Source of the DNA: Entoloma clypeatum
Lineage: Eukaryota; Basidiomycota; Agaricomycetes; Agaricales; Entolomataceae
DNA length: 64,000 nucleotides
Direction of reading: 5' to 3'
Assembly: GCA_963565915.1 (NCBI GenBank)
Contig: OY751494.1
Coordinates: forward strand, 744,001-808,000
Part shown: positions 35,042 to 47,559 of the stretch, in pieces
Position numbering within the stretch: position 1 is the first letter of the stretch
Layout: each line of letters begins with the position of its first letter
Translations under genes and position numbers: made by a program
Notes under the pieces: model-generated
What the model saw: the letters and a program-made list of their open reading frames with translations, nothing else
Databases searched by the model: none
What the model was told of the DNA's origin: nothing

Positions 35042-36033
35042 TCACCACATACCACTTGTGCATGATGTTGACCTTCGCCAGATGTCTTTTTTATTGTTTG
35101 CATAGGCCTGCCCAGGGAAAGAAGCGCATGACGCCATGATGGAGGTGCTTAATGGGTTCATGAATGGGTTCTTGAGGGTGCGCGGTGGGGCAAAGTTCAT
35201 TGAGTGTGTCCACAATATCGGACCACATAGGCATTTTGCGTGGCTTCGATGTAATACCCAAAAGTGGAAATTCAATGTTTTCGTTGCCCTGACGCGGGTA
35301 TGTATTCTTCCAATGCACGTCTCGCCGTAAAATGATTGACGAAGAGCTTCATCCAGCCCCGGACTCTGGAAGTGCAATGTTGCAGGTCTGCGAGTGAGAA
35401 AAGAAGGTCTTGCTCGAGGTCTAGTGGTTCGTCAAGTTTGGGTTTGGCATCCACAGTGTTTCTGTCCTGGCCTTGTCCTTCCAGCCACACCCTTCTTCCT
35501 CACCGCATTCTCCGCCATGTCCTCCACTGCGTCCTCTGCCTGTCTACCACATTCTCCTCTGCCTCATTTCGCTTTTTCTCCTTCCGGTGCTTCCAGGCCA
35601 TCTGATGCTCTCTCTTCTGCATCTCCTTGCCTCTGCTCTGCTTCCCCTTGCTTCTGCTCTGCTTCCCCATGCTCCTGCCCCGCGGTCTTTTCCAATTGCA
35701 AGGAAGCCATGAGCATTCCTTGCGAGCAGGCAAACATGTGGTTTCTTGATCTTTCGAGGAATGGGTAGCTCCAGAAGCTTCAACTGCTGCAAAACCTCCA
35801 GATGGTAGGCAAGCACACAAGAATACAGGATAGAAAGTGAGGAAGTGACCCAGGGTATAGACAGCATGGGGCCAATGCTCCTCTCTGGCTTTCTTCTCCT
35901 TGGCATCCTGCATGTGTTCAAGTGCCAATGCGTAGTAGATGAGGATTCCAATGAGAAGTTGGTGAAATTCCGCACAGGTTTTCGAGGAATATGACATGGG
36001 TTGAAGCCCCAGCTCAGATTCATGAGGGACCAA
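35042..36033 (-). pseudogene. Unknown protein relic with an in-frame TGA
   Basis: A frame from about 36033 runs through a helical, Tyr/Leu-rich start (LIGILIYYALALEHMQDA) and a hydrophobic piece to a Lys/Arg/Glu-rich coiled region. It meets TGA at 35500-35502 after WRTWRRMR and continues in the same frame (GRRVWLEGQGQ, LDLEQDLLFSLADLQ, KLFVNHFTARRALEEY) to a second TGA at 35272-35274. The first TGA would be Arg if it was CGA. The family is unknown. The gene is probably transposon-derived or dead, to judge by its surroundings. Confidence 0.45.
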
Positions 36034-36900
36034 GGGCGAAAGTGCTTGAGGTCGACCCCTGAGGATGACTGAAGTGAAGAGTCGAACTCTGGGGAGTGAC
36101 GGCGGTCATCAAGTGTGAATCATGCGGGAACAGGTGCGATGGCACTCAAGGTCAATCCAAGATAACTGGATTAAAATTTTGAACTTTGGGGAGTAAGCGT
36201 GGTCGCCAAGGGATATCCATAAGAGACAAGGAGTGAAAGCACTCAAATCTCTACCCAAGATAATTGAAATGAAAAGTGGAACTGTGATTGTTTGATGATA
36301 TTCGTGAGAGACGAGGAGCGAAAGCCCTCAAGATCAACCGAGGATGACTGGAATGAAAAGTTGAGCATTGCGGAGTGACCAGTGGTATTGATGAGAGATG
36401 AAAAGCGAAAGCACTCAAGTTCAACCCAGGATGGCTGAAATGAAGAGTCAAACTTTGAGAAGTGACTGTGGGCGTCAAGTGAAATTCATGAAAGATGAAC
36501 GAAAGTGCTCAAGATCAACCCAAGATAACTGGAATGAAAAGTCAAACTTGAACTTTGGGGAGTGAGGCTGTGGCTGCCAAGCGATATTCATAAGAGACAG
36601 GGAGCAAAAGCGCTCAAAATCTCTCCTAGATAGCTAAGTTGGAGGCCAGATGACCTCAAAGCCCAAGCCAGACTACTTGACAGGGAAGTTGAAAGTACTG
36701 TCAACGATCCAGCTCAGATTCACGAGTAACCAAGGGCAAAAGCGCTCGAGGTTGATCCCTGAGGATGACTGAAATGAAGAGTCAAACTTTGGAGAGTGAC
36801 CACGGTTGTCTGATAATCATGAGAACAGGAGCGATAGCGCTCAAGGTCAACCCAAGATGACTGAAACGAAGAGTCAAACTTCAGGGAGTAACCGTGGTTG
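36020..36900. repeat. Minisatellite of about nine 90-115-bp units around GCGAAAGCGCTCAAG
   Basis: Degenerate units follow the order GGAGCGAAAGCGCTCAAG, RTCAACCCAGGATGACTG, RAATGAAGAGTCAAACTTTG and GGGAGTGACYGTGGT. Cores fall near 36030, 36140, 36230, 36320, 36400, 36490, 36605, 36730 and 36830. The stretch 36630-36720 interrupts the array. The same core recurs at 49743-50050. Confidence 0.85.
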
Positions 36901-37059
36901 AGGAGCTCACTGAGGCCACTGTCTGAGTTGTGACTGTGACCATTCATAAAAAAACTGCAGTGGTACATATAGCTACTTTGATCCTAGTACCTATTAGCTT
37001 CTTCACTACAATAAATATAATCAGTTTTTAAAAGTGTACAAAGATGGTTGAAAAAAAAA

Positions 37060-40000
37060 CTACGGAATGCATTCAGTAAGTCGGGATCCATGCCAGTCAC
37101 TTTCAAAGGAGTCATGAATCAGTGCTAACTTGGTACTCCTGTCTAACCCATGCTGCTGCACCACCCCATTGTGTTTGATAAACCTTGTCCAGAGTGCCTG
37201 AGGGCGAGGGCAGGGATTGTGTCCTTCGATTTCGTCCTTTATAGCAAGGAATAATGCCTCGCAGGCTGCATTCCATCCTGTATATTGATTGTAACCCTTC
37301 ACGCAAGGCACGAGGAGTTCTGTGCTTGGCCACAAAGTCCGGGGGACCGTCTGAGGGTGTACTGGGGACACTGTACCAAGGAGTGTATCGATATCCTCCG
37401 CCATAAGGTCGTCATCATAGTACACTTGTCTGTTAACAGAGTGGCTGAATGTGGGACCATTTAGTGAAGGCCCCATCTTTACACTTTCCAGATATGCAGC
37501 ACCCCCAATGTATGTAGCAATTTGAGCCTCCATGCCTCCCGCAAAAGCAAAGGCCCTACTGTGCGGATGATTGAGGAGCGAAGCAACACACCTTTTCCAA
37601 GTCTGCACCAGCTCCACAGCATCCTCTTCACCACTCAGATGTTGATTCGACTCGATAGGGTCATGGAAAGATGGAGTGACCGGGACCAGGATCCTGAAAT
37701 ATAGATGGTGTTCCAAAGCATAATTGAGGAGATCTGCTATTCGCCATGTTGGATGGGCTGTTAGAGCTTGGCGGATAATGGCCTCTATCAGCTTTCCCTC
37801 TCCTTCGTGTTCAGGGAAATAAAGAACACCAGTCGATAGATAGTCAGAGTCCCATGTTGAATCATCGCTGCTGCAAGCCGGGACATCCATGGGCTCTGCC
37901 ATCTCACCCTTGTTGCCAAGGTCTGTCATCACAACATTGGCAATGAAGTCCTGATAAAAACCGGCATGTGGTCACAAAAACATAATTAAATGATCAAGGG
38001 TTTATTTATCCTCACCTCTGAATGTGTGACCAAATGCCTTGATTCTGACCTGCCATCCATTTCGTAGTCAGACCCTAGAGAAACAATGTCTTCACAATCC
38101 TGGAGGACAAGTTAGACCAATTGGAGAGATTTGAACCATTATTCTTCACTGACCTCAGCTGGTGGAATGGACATGGTCTTAGGTAGTGCACTATCGTCAA
38201 TCTTCATGCTAGTATCTTCTGCAGTGTCCTGCACAACCGAGAGTGGAGAGGCGGAAACAGCATACAAAGAGGAGACGGTGGCTAAAGACGAGGAGGCAGA
38301 GGGGAAGCGTGACGAGAGCGACTCCACAGCAGGAGGAGGCACATTGATATTATCCATCTCCCTCTCCTTGGATTGACCCTTATCGCTCTGCACACTGTCC
38401 ACACCAGAAGCAGAGCGTGACAGTGATGCCGGCAACACAAGCAAAGGAGCCGACATTCTCATTCCTAATACCGACGGGGAGTGGGGAGCATCCTCCGCTG
38501 CACTTTGCCCTAGTGCCTGAACCTCCCAAGCGGTATTCGCATTTCCACCAGCAGCGAGAAGAGACGGCGGCAACAGCGATGCGGGGATGTCCAACATCGG
38601 CCGTGGGTGCATGTCGCTCTCAGCATCAGCTCTAGCCTTCCCTCACGGGCTGGCACTCCTCCGCTTTCTCAGGAACCCCACTGACACCGCACTAGTTTCG
38701 ATGTTCACAGGGGGTGTACTGACAACCACAGGGGACTGCATGCTCTGAAATATCTTTACATCAGGCCACTGCATACATACATAGAAAATTGTAAACTCTA
38801 CCTTTTTGTGGGCAGCATATTGTGCAAGGGTCAGTCTCGTCTGCGGTGCGTCCTTATTAGTTTGAGGCAAAGAAGCCTCTGGGCGCATTTCTTGCTGAGG
38901 TGGAGAGGTCGTCTCTGTGCCAGCAAGGAAGCATGCACCCAGAAGCGGATGTGAGCCAGAGGATGAATGGTATAAGTGAGGCGGTTCGCATGCGCTAAGG
39001 CCGCGCTTCCCAGAGTCCCAATGTGAAGCAGCTTGCCTTGATGGGCGGTTCATGGCCTCTCGGTCTTTGAAATTGTCCTGCCATATACCGTTTTTCCCAG
39101 ATAATTGACTCCAATCAACGTCGCTCGCGAGAGCCCTCAGCGGGATGGATTGACTTGGTCCATCTCTGTGGTTATTGTCCCCCCATACATGGTTTCCTGA
39201 TGGAATACTGCAATTAATGCCACGGCTCCAGGAATCCCACAGAGAAACAGATCGGTCTCTGGTTGCCAAACTGCTGGATTGGTTTGACCATAAGCTGGTG
39301 TTCGCAGGCCTGGACCCCCAGTTTTCTCTGGTGCTGGGCGGAGTGGATGGACACCCCAAGCAGGAGTTTCTGGATGACGACATATAGTCCTGCGAGGATG
39401 TGTCTCTCGAAGTGAATGATCTGTGTCTTGACAACGAAAATTGACGCTCCGATATTCTTGATGTATGTCCTGTTTGAGGATGACGATCTGTTGGCACCCA
39501 GGGAGGTGGTATAGCTTTGGTAGCAGAGCCTCTTGAGTTGACATCCTGACTTCCGGGTTCTGATGAGAGTCTTGCCTCTACACGCTCGCATGACAAAAAC
39601 GATAGAGTTCGCGTCGGACCTCAGGGTGTTCAAGAGGGTCCGTATCAACAGTGTCATTGTCAGAATCATCCGGAGTCAGCCTCCAAAGATGAAAGACTGC
39701 CTGACTTGGCCGAGAGCCATTCGTATCAATAACTTCATGAGGAGTTTGAGATTTGGAATATTTCGTCACATGAGATGGATTGAGATTTCGCCGCCCCCAA
39801 AGATAAAAGTCCACAGCAAAACAGTCCTTCTTGGCAATATTTTTCCGAGAGGATGATCTGTCTTCTATATGATATATATGAGGGGAGGGATACTTGAGGT
39901 GACGACAACCGAAGACCAAGATGGGGAAAAGTCAATCAAGCATGGGTCCGCAGCTTCAGAAGATGTCCATTGATAATATACTGGTATGTCCTCCAATACT

Positions 40001-40530
40001 CAAAGCGGAAGATTGACAGTGTCCCAATCTTCGCAGAGGTTTAAGACCACACCGCCCCGTGCCAGGGAAACTTCAGAGAAGGATGAGAGCGTTTGTGAAG
40101 TTATTTTGGTGAGGGACCAATAATTCAAGAGTACAGCCTCCGGCAACCAAGCCGTCCACCATTTAACGAACCCTACCAGCTCCAGCATACCCTTGCTCAC
40201 CTGCCAAAAGCCCTCTGCGGAATCAAATGAGAGTTTGGAAGGTGTTGGTTTGAGGCCAGCGTATTCTGGGTAATGCCAGCATAGTTCGTATATAGCAGAT
40301 TCAAGCTGTTGAGATTCACTGCGCATAATGGTCTGCTCCATACTCAATGGCATAGCACTACAAAGGTACCATGGGAGGCATGCGGTACCCCTGGCCTGAG
40401 GGGTGAATGGGTGCCATGGAGCCTTCATGTTCCAATGACAAAGCCCATTGGTCGGAAGACCCATGGGAATGCCTTCTGCGAGAGCGGAAAGAATGGTTGG
40501 TGGGAAAGGATCCATTGGGTCTGTACACAC
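37060..40530 (-). pseudogene. Multi-exon unknown gene interrupted by in-frame TGA codons
   Basis: A long minus-strand gene I do not recognise. The 3' half is well built: exon 38139-38612, a phase-0 intron, a small exon (CEDIVSLGSDYEMDG), another phase-0 intron (about 37957-38021), then 290 codons to TGA at 37060 (ALTAHPTWRIADLLNYALEH, WKRCVASLLNHPHSRA). Upstream is a Ser/Arg/Gln-rich low-complexity stretch (38643-39596), then FYLWGRRNLNPSHV and VFHLWRLTPDD blocks, and a 5' part from 40530. Two TGA codons interrupt otherwise continuous frames: 38643-38645 (RRSASP then GKARADAESD) and 40000-40002 (VNLPL then VLEDIPVYYQW). A frameshift or intron lies near 39900. The 3' exons could still be a working gene starting at 38612. 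Confidence 0.5.
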
Positions 40531-40609
40531 ATACTCAACCTACACTGTATTGCAATATACGGTCTAGCAAACACATACACTGTATGGTAAATTACGGAAG
40601 CAGCGAATT

Positions 40610-41010
40610 TGCTAGAGCACCAGCGAATTCGCCACGGCGGGCAGCGACAGAATGAAATGTGGCCAGCGACAAGTCAATGCGGCTGGGGACAACATTGATG
40701 CAGCCAGGGACAAACTCAATGCAGCCAGGGATAGTCAATGCAGCCGGGGACAACGACAATGTGGCCAGCGACAATGACAATGTGGCCAGCGACAATGAAA
40801 ATGTGGCCGGCAACAAACCCAATGCAGCCGGCAACAACAATATGGCCGGCAACAACGACAAAGTGGCCGGCAACAACGACAATGCAGCCGGCGACAAACT
40901 CAATGCGGCCGGCGTCAACGTCAATGTGGCCGGCGACAAACTCAATGCAGCCGGCGACAGTAAATGCAGCCGGCGACAACAATTCAATGTGGTTCAATAT
41001 GGCCGGCGAC
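40610..41010 (+). repeat. Minisatellite of 18-24-bp GCAGCCGGCGACAA units
   Basis: Around seventeen units of RYAATGYRGCCGGCGACAAC, with spacer lengths of 0, 3 or 6 bp that keep a reading frame open on both strands (GDNDNVA-type repeats on plus). GGCCGGC-containing units are CpG-rich on the right; the left units have decayed to GCCAGCG or GCCAGGG. Confidence 0.9.
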
Positions 41011-41092
41011 AACCAAGGCTCATTTTATTGTAGAGAAGAAGGGTAGACATCTGTATAGTATGTAATAACAATGGTACCCTGCTATAGGCATA

Positions 41093-41510
41093 TCACTCTG
41101 CACCCTCGCTCTCTGATGACCCAGTATCACTTGAACTGCCAGGGACACACACATCAGCTAAATCTTCCGTGGTCCAAGGGCGGCATTGGAATTGAGCCCC
41201 AGGGGCATGGGCAAAGAGCCCCAGCAAATGAATGAGAGGGGGGGGTCCAGTTGGCTCACTATCAGAGACATCGGAGTCGACACCTTCAAGTGCACTGGCG
41301 ACGTTGGTGCGTTGGTGATGCATCCACTGCTGTCGCTGTCACTGTCAGTTTTGCTGTCAGTTTTGCCATCAGGTTTGCCATCAGGTTTGCTGTCGCTGTG
41401 ATTGTTGCCGTCACTGTCACCGTTATGGGTGCCATCAGTTTCGTTGCTGCCATCAGCCTCATCGTCAGCTTCATTGGTCCTCAAGAGCCGCCAGTGCATT
41501 GTCAAATAGT
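41093..41510 (-). other. Acidic C-terminal protein fragment next to the LTR
   Basis: Minus-strand frames carry a Ser/Asp/Lys-rich repeat tract (NHSDSKPDGKPDGKTDSKTD). After a one-base shift they continue into an acidic C-terminus (EGVDSDVSDSEPTG, SSSDTGSSESEGAE) ending at 41093. The fragment is cut at 41511 by the LTR. It may be the tail of a host gene disrupted by the retrotransposon; the family is unknown. Confidence 0.35.
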
Positions 41511-41911
41511 TGTTATGCTTAACAAACCGTTCCAAGGTTCGGGCAGAGTATGCAGGAAGTGGAAAGGTGAAGAGCAATGTGATTGCTAAATCTAAGGAAT
41601 CTACTAGAGTACAAGAGGTTTATATAGGTGCTGGCTGTAGGTGGTAGCGGGTGAGTCAGTACTGCGGAAGGCAGTGCACATGAGTCAGGCGACTGTGGAA
41701 GGCTATGTACAATGAGTAAGCTGACTGCGGAAAGTGAGTCAGCGTGGGAGCGAAGTATACTAAAGGGGATGACAAAGTAATGTAGTGAGTCAGACTGGGA
41801 ATCAAAGGTTGCGAAAGTAGACATTAGACATAGTAAGTTCGTAAGAGGGCGCCGAGTCGGGCCGATAAGTAAAAGATATGATGTGGTCCTCATGCCGTAG
41901 AGTCCGTAACA
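41511..41911 (-). repeat. 3' LTR of the gypsy element (401 bp)
   Basis: In plus orientation it runs from TGTTATGCTTAACAAACC to GTCCGTAACA. Its U3 side (41750-41911) matches the LTR at 61529-61910 and not the partner LTR at 47560. Confidence 0.88.
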
Positions 41912-41930
41912 TGTTCCCCTCTCCAAGCTC
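41912..41930 (-). other. Polypurine tract (plus-strand primer site)
   Basis: On the minus strand GAGCTTGGAGAGGGGAACA lies directly before the 3' LTR, the expected position. The second element has the same tract at 61911-61929. Confidence 0.75.
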
Positions 41931-42034
41931 TGTGTCCTCACAGAGTCACTGTCCCCATCCCTCGTTGTTGTTGGGATCGGACCAGTTCAGACTCTCCTTG
42001 AGGCTCCAATCATATATCAACTCTTCATTGATGG

Positions 42035-42200
42035 CTACGGCGAGTTCAAGGCCTTTGATGGCCAGCCGAATACGTCGATTTTCGATGACGAGGGTGCTGG
42101 TGTAATTCCCGAGAATTTGTTTCTCTTCGGGAGTCGGGGCGACGGTGATTGGACAACGAATGAAGTCAGATATTCATCTGGCAATGAAATGAACTTGGTG
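42035..42200 (-). pseudogene. Remnant of an extra small frame between pol and the 3' LTR
   Basis: It keeps the C-terminal block RNKFSGITPAPSSSKIDVFG seen in the intact 99-codon frame at 62016-62315, but the upstream part with the start codon has been deleted in this copy. Confidence 0.7.
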
Positions 42201-42251
42201 TGTGGTTGACTGATGAGGTCGATACTGCCATGGGTTTTGAGAACTCGTCTT

Positions 42252-45200
42252 TTATCGTGGACAAGACGGGTTCTGCCGATGGAAATCATGGATCAAATCT
42301 TGAGCATTCTGAACATTAGCTCGAGGTTCCCATGTGTTCTCTTCTGGACCATACCCTTCCCACTGGACGAGGTACTGGATCTTTCCGCGGAACTTTCGAG
42401 AGTCTAGGATCGTAGACACATGGTACTCTTCTCGTCCTTCAATGATGATCGGATCAGGGGCTGGTTTCTTTTTCTGGATGGCGTACTTCGGAGTTTCATA
42501 TGGTGACAACAGGGTCTCGTTGAATACCGGATGAATCATCTTCCAAGTCTTCGGAAGATCAAGAAGGTACACGCTAGCTCCTTTCTTCTCTAGGACTTTG
42601 AATGGTCCATGTCGGAGTGCGTCAAGTTTCTTTGAGGGACGGTTAGTCCTGATGTTAGTCCCTTCCAGCCACACCTTGTCTCCAATGCGGTAGTCCCGAG
42701 ACGGACTTCGTTGTGTGTCAACTGTCTTCTTCATCTGATCCTGTGCTTGTTTCAGTGCTGCATTGGCTTCTTCTCGTGCCTGTTTGAGTTTTTTCAAGAA
42801 GTCGTTGGCAGCCGGATTGGTATCTTCTAACACGAGTTCTCCCTTCCACGGATGTAAACCGTAGTTGAGGTAGAATGGGGTGTGCTTCGTTGCCTGGTGT
42901 TCTTTGTCATTGTACTGGAACTCTGCAATTGCGATCCATTCCGCCCAATCATCCTGTAGATGGTTGACAAAGTTTCGTAAGAATGCTTCTGTTTCCTGAT
43001 GCGATCGCTCAGCCTGTCCATCAGTCTGTGGGTGGTACGCGGTGGACAGGTTCCTCTTGATCCCTAACATGCGGCAGAGTATCTCCATGAACTTCGCAGC
43101 GAACTGTGGTCCCCTATCGCTGATGATCTTCTTGGGGATCCCATGAAGCTTCCATATCTGATCCCGATAGATCTTGGCTAATCCTTCAGCCGATAGTTCC
43201 ACGGTTGTCGGAATGAGGTGAAGCATCTTTGAATGTCTATCCGTGATGACCAGAATTGCGTTTTTTCCATCAGATTCTGGTATCGGTCCCACAACGTCGA
43301 TTCCTATGTCTTCCCATGGGTGACTTGGTGCTGCATGGGGATGTAGCGGAGCATGTCGCTTTTGTCGGTTAATCTTGTTGCGTTGACAAGTGTCGCAACC
43401 CTTCACGTACTTCTTCACATCATGCAGTATGGTAGGCCACCAGTAGGTGCGAGTGAGGAGTTCATGTGTCTGGTACTGTCCTGGATGTCCAGCCACTGGT
43501 GCATCGTGTGATTCAAACATCAATTCTTGTCGCAATTGTGGATCTGGCGGAACATAGACTTGTTCGCCTGCATATGTGATGCCGTTTTCCTGCTGATACC
43601 AATGAGGATTCTTTTTTAGGCCCTGCGCTACTTCTGTCTCCATGCAGTTCGAAGCCTTGATGTGTGCGATCCATGGGTTTTTGATGGTTGTGATGTTTCC
43701 AATCTTGATGGAATCAGATGTTTCACCCCCTTCAAAGAATTGTTCCTCCGTGAACATCTCCATTTGTACCACATCTTCTGATTCCAACCATTTCAAGAAT
43801 AGTCCCTCCTTGAGCATTTGGTCACTGTCCTGTGGTTCGAGTTCCGCTTTATACCAGGGTAAGCGTGACAGGATGTCCGCTTTCGCATTGGTCTTGCCGG
43901 GCACATGCCATAATTCGAAGTCATAGTCTTGTAACTTCATTTTCCAGCATCGCTGTCGTTGATTCAGGTCCTGAGGACGACGGAAATATTCCAGGTTCTT
44001 GTGATCAGTCAAGATTTCAAAATGTTGCCTGGCTTCGAGCAGATAGTGTCTCCAATCTTTCAATGCTTCCATGACTGCCAGAAGTTCCTTGTCGTATATC
44101 TCGTAATTCTGTTTGGCCACGGACATGGTCCGCGACAAGAACACGATGGGGTGCCATTTGTCGTCTTGCTTCTGAGAGAGTACTGCTCCAATTGCATAGC
44201 CCGATGCATCGGTTTCAACCCTGAACTGTCCCTCTGGTTTCGGTAATGCCAAGACTGGTGCTGATGTAATTGCCCGTATGAGACCTTCAAAAGCTTGCTG
44301 CTCTGTTGGTCCCCAAGTAAATGCCGTACCGCCTGTGAGCGCGGTGAGAGGTTTTGCGATGTTTGAGTACCCTTCAATAAAACGTCGATAGAAGTTAGCA
44401 AATCCAAGGAACTTCTGAACTTCCTTTTTTGATGTGGGTGCTCGCCAGTTTCGAATTGTATCCACCTTCTCAGTTTCCATCTCAACACGTCCCTCACCAA
44501 CCACATATCCCAATATAGGACATTTCGTTACTTCCCATAAACACTTCTTCTCCTTTAGGAACAAATCATTGTCCGATAGGATCTGTAGGATTTCTTTGGT
44601 GTTTCGCGCGAGTTCTTCCTTGGTTTTACCGATAACCACAATGTCATCCATGTAGATCACGCATATACGTCGGCGGATCTGGTCCCGGAATAGACTAGCC
44701 ATCATTCGAGAGAACGTTCCTGGGGAGTTGCAAAGACCAAAAAACATGACCAATGGTTCGAACAATCCTCGACTGGTGAGGAAGGCAGCTTTCCATTCAT
44801 CGCCCTCCTTAATCCGGACGTTGTTATAGCCCCACATGATGTCCATTTTATTGAAGTAGACCGCATCTTTCAGTACGTCCAAGAGATCGGATATTCGTGG
44901 GAGTGGGAACTTGTCTTTGACCGTGAATTTATTGACCATGCGGTAATCTTGTACCAATCGTTTGGAGCCATCCTTTTTGTTGATGAAGAAGCAAGGGGAG
45001 GCATAAGGGGATTTGGACAGGCGGATCTTTCCTGTTGCTAGGCCCTCGTCAATGAATGCGTCCAATTATTCTTGTTCCTTTTGCGTCATAGGATATGTAT
45101 TTCCCCCTAGTTCCTTTGGTGCGTCCGGTGTAAGTTCGATACCATGGTCCCATTCCCTCTCCTTTGGGATCTTATCAAAGTTCTCCTTCTTGAAGAGATG

Positions 45201-45899
45201 AGCAAATCGTTCAACATATGAGGGTCGTTTGGTTGTGGGAGGTGGTGTGGGAGTGACAGCTTCCAAAATAGGGTCTCCAGGCTTCCATTTCTGATCCGAC
45301 TTTTTGGGTGCATCTTTGTCGTGCACCTCAACCATGCGAACCCGGTGTTTGTGACCATTAAGGTTAATCCTAAAATCTGAGTGTTTGGTTCGACATGTAG
45401 TTGGGCACCGGTAAAATGTTACCGTGCCGGTTGTCCAATTGATTGTGGGGTTGTGGTGTATCAACCAGTCATGTCCCAAGAGCATGTCCATCCTCCCAAT
45501 GTCCAGTACCATTGCTTCCATGGTTTCCTGATGTGCTCCGAAATCCAGTTTGACTTCGGCAAGTTGGCTCGCTTTCTGTTGTCGATTTGGTGATCCATCC
45601 GCATTTAGAATTGCTATGGGTGGTATTCCTCGCGTGGGGAGGTTCTGTTCGCGTACTATTCTGGGATGAATGCATGTGCATTCACATCCGCTGTCAACCT
45701 CAGGTCGGATAACCTTTGGTCCTCGTCATGTTTTGAGCTGCGCTAACAGCCTGATTTCTCGTCTTTTCGGAGGTTTATCTCCCTTCACAATCTTAGTCGA
45801 CGCAGCGGCTCGCTTGGCAGGGATGACATAGGTTCTATTGTCTGCAGTCATACAAGGCAAGCAAGTCCATTTAATAGATAAGGGTCGCGACTTAGCGTT
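42252..45899 (-). pseudogene. gypsy pol: protease-RT-RNase H-integrase-chromodomain, two stops
   Basis: The protease part holds a DSG motif (near 45700) and DMLLGHDWLIHHNP. A TGA at 45726-45728 precedes it, and a TAA at 45066-45068 separates protease from RT. Both are single C-to-T changes away from CGA and CAA. The remaining 937-codon frame is intact: RT with YMDD (VIYMDDIVVIG), RNase H (LRVETDASGYAIGAVLSQKQ-type block), the integrase HHCC finger (HDAPVAGHPG, CDTCQRNK), the integrase core ([31 protein letters not shown]) and a C-terminal chromodomain (ILDSRKFRGKIQYLVQWEGY, ENTWEP). With two stops the copy could not make a full Pol. Confidence 0.9.
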
Positions 45900-45901
45900 G
45901 T

Positions 45902-46888
45902 TTAATCGGACCCTTCGGGAAAATCCTTCTCGTCGGCTTCTAAGATTGTGGTTTCATCATTCTCGGCATCTTCCTCGGACACCTTCCTAACCCTTCCAGA
46001 GTTCTTCTTTGGCTTGCGGCAGTTGCGCGCGATATGGCCTTCTTGGTCACAGTTGAAACACTTGCGACCATCTTTCTTCTTTGGAGCGCTACAGTCTTTA
46101 GCCAGATGACCGAAGTGCTGACAGTTGTAGCAACGGGCTACTCCTGCTTTGTCGATCTCCATGGCTTTGCCCTGACCACCATAAGTGGTACCTGATCCGG
46201 TGCGTATGTTGCCGCCACCTCGGATGACCAGTGCGTGTCCTTCCATCTGTCGTCCCTTGTTTCGGATCTCCTTTGCGTAATCGGTGTACGTCTTGCCATC
46301 GCTGGCCACTTGTTCAGAGATTCTGCGGTTGATGTTCTTCTCTAGGATGTATTTCCCAGTTTCTTCACCAAGGTTTGACAGCTTCAAGAGTTCTTTGAAT
46401 TCATCGAAGAATTCATCAACGGTGCATTTCTCTTGTTTCAGGACTTCGAGTCTTGCTTTGGCAGCGACCGATTTGTTGGCGATGGAGAATCGTGTGGCGA
46501 TATCATCGGAAAAACCTAGCCAGGTGATGTTCTCGTTGTCAACAGCAAGAGCGTCTAACTTGTTACTGGCCCAGTGCCTGCCGGACCCTTCCATCATGCG
46601 GGATAGTACTGCAAGAATCTTCTGATCATCTGTGAGGCTCTTTTGGAACCTGATGTATAGTTTGGTGGCTTTCCACCACTCGTCAAAGGTGTATCTGTCC
46701 TTGAACATCCCAGGATCCTTGATGATCTTGGATGTATCCATTGTTTGTACTGCTGGAGCTTCTGCCATGTCTAGAGTCTGCGGAGGAGGAGAGGAGTCAG
46801 CTTGTTGGGATGAAGATGGGGTTCGGGATACAGGTAAGGATTGAAAATGAGTCCCTGTTCTAGGCGTCTGTTCGATATCTGACTGCAC
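45902..46888 (-). CDS. gypsy Gag with two CCHC zinc knuckles
   Basis: An intact 328-codon Gag. The N-terminal region is Ser/Thr/Pro-rich. A capsid-like retrotransposon_gag domain follows (FDEWWKATKLYIRFQ, FDEFKELLKLSNLGEE), then two zinc knuckles, CYNCQHFGHLAKDC and CFNCDQEGHIARNC, then a basic and finally acidic tail. It packages the element RNA. It is followed by pol in another register. Confidence 0.92.
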   Translation of the reverse strand: MQSDIEQTPRTGTHFQSLPVSRTPSSSQQADSSPPPQTLDMAEAPAVQTMDTSKIIKDPGMFKDRYTFDEWWKATKLYIRFQKSLTDDQKILAVLSRMMEGSGRHWASNKLDALAVDNENITWLGFSDDIATRFSIANKSVAAKARLEVLKQEKCTVDEFFDEFKELLKLSNLGEETGKYILEKNINRRISEQVASDGKTYTDYAKEIRNKGRQMEGHALVIRGGGNIRTGSGTTYGGQGKAMEIDKAGVARCYNCQHFGHLAKDCSAPKKKDGRKCFNCDQEGHIARNCRKPKKNSGRVRKVSEEDAENDETTILEADEKDFPEGSD

Positions 46889-47559
46889 GGAGTCAAAAGT
46901 AAATTTGTCAGGGGACTTGTCGGTGGAATCAGTGGCAAAATGTTCAGAATATTTCCTCTGTAAATCTCTAAGGAATCTCTGTTCCTGCGCATCTGTTGGT
47001 CGCGAGAAGGGGTCAAGTCTCTCGTTCCGTGCCCAACGGTTGTACTTGATCTGTTGCTCTTTGGTGGTGAAGTGGGCGTAGATCTACTGCTTCGAGTAAG
47101 ACGTGATGATGTGGCTCTGGGATGTCTCGATGTGAGCGTCCTAATCAATCTTCTGATAACAGTTGTCTGGACACCGATAAACTCTCTGATCTCTGTGATC
47201 TGACCTGTCTGTGGTCCTTCTTGAACGCGAAAGCTTTCGAGTTCGTTCTGTCAGGCATTATAGCACGTGATCTGGTGTTGCTGAGCAAGATGGATGCTCT
47301 CTGCTATCTCGCCGTGGGGGCAATGCTCGTCGTTGTCTAGTTCTTCATCAAGCACCTGCTGTAGGATGCGACGGACCTCTGATTCGATGTACTGCTGGAT
47401 GAGCGTAAAATCGATACTGTCTCGAGGACTTAGCTCCTCCTGTCAGGCTTCTGGCGTGCTGAATGGGTTACTGGTGAAGTCTTCAAAGAAGCGCGATGTC
47501 TTGACTCGTCTGGTAGTTGCTCTCTTCGCTCTGGGCGAACCTAACGAGATTTAGCAACT

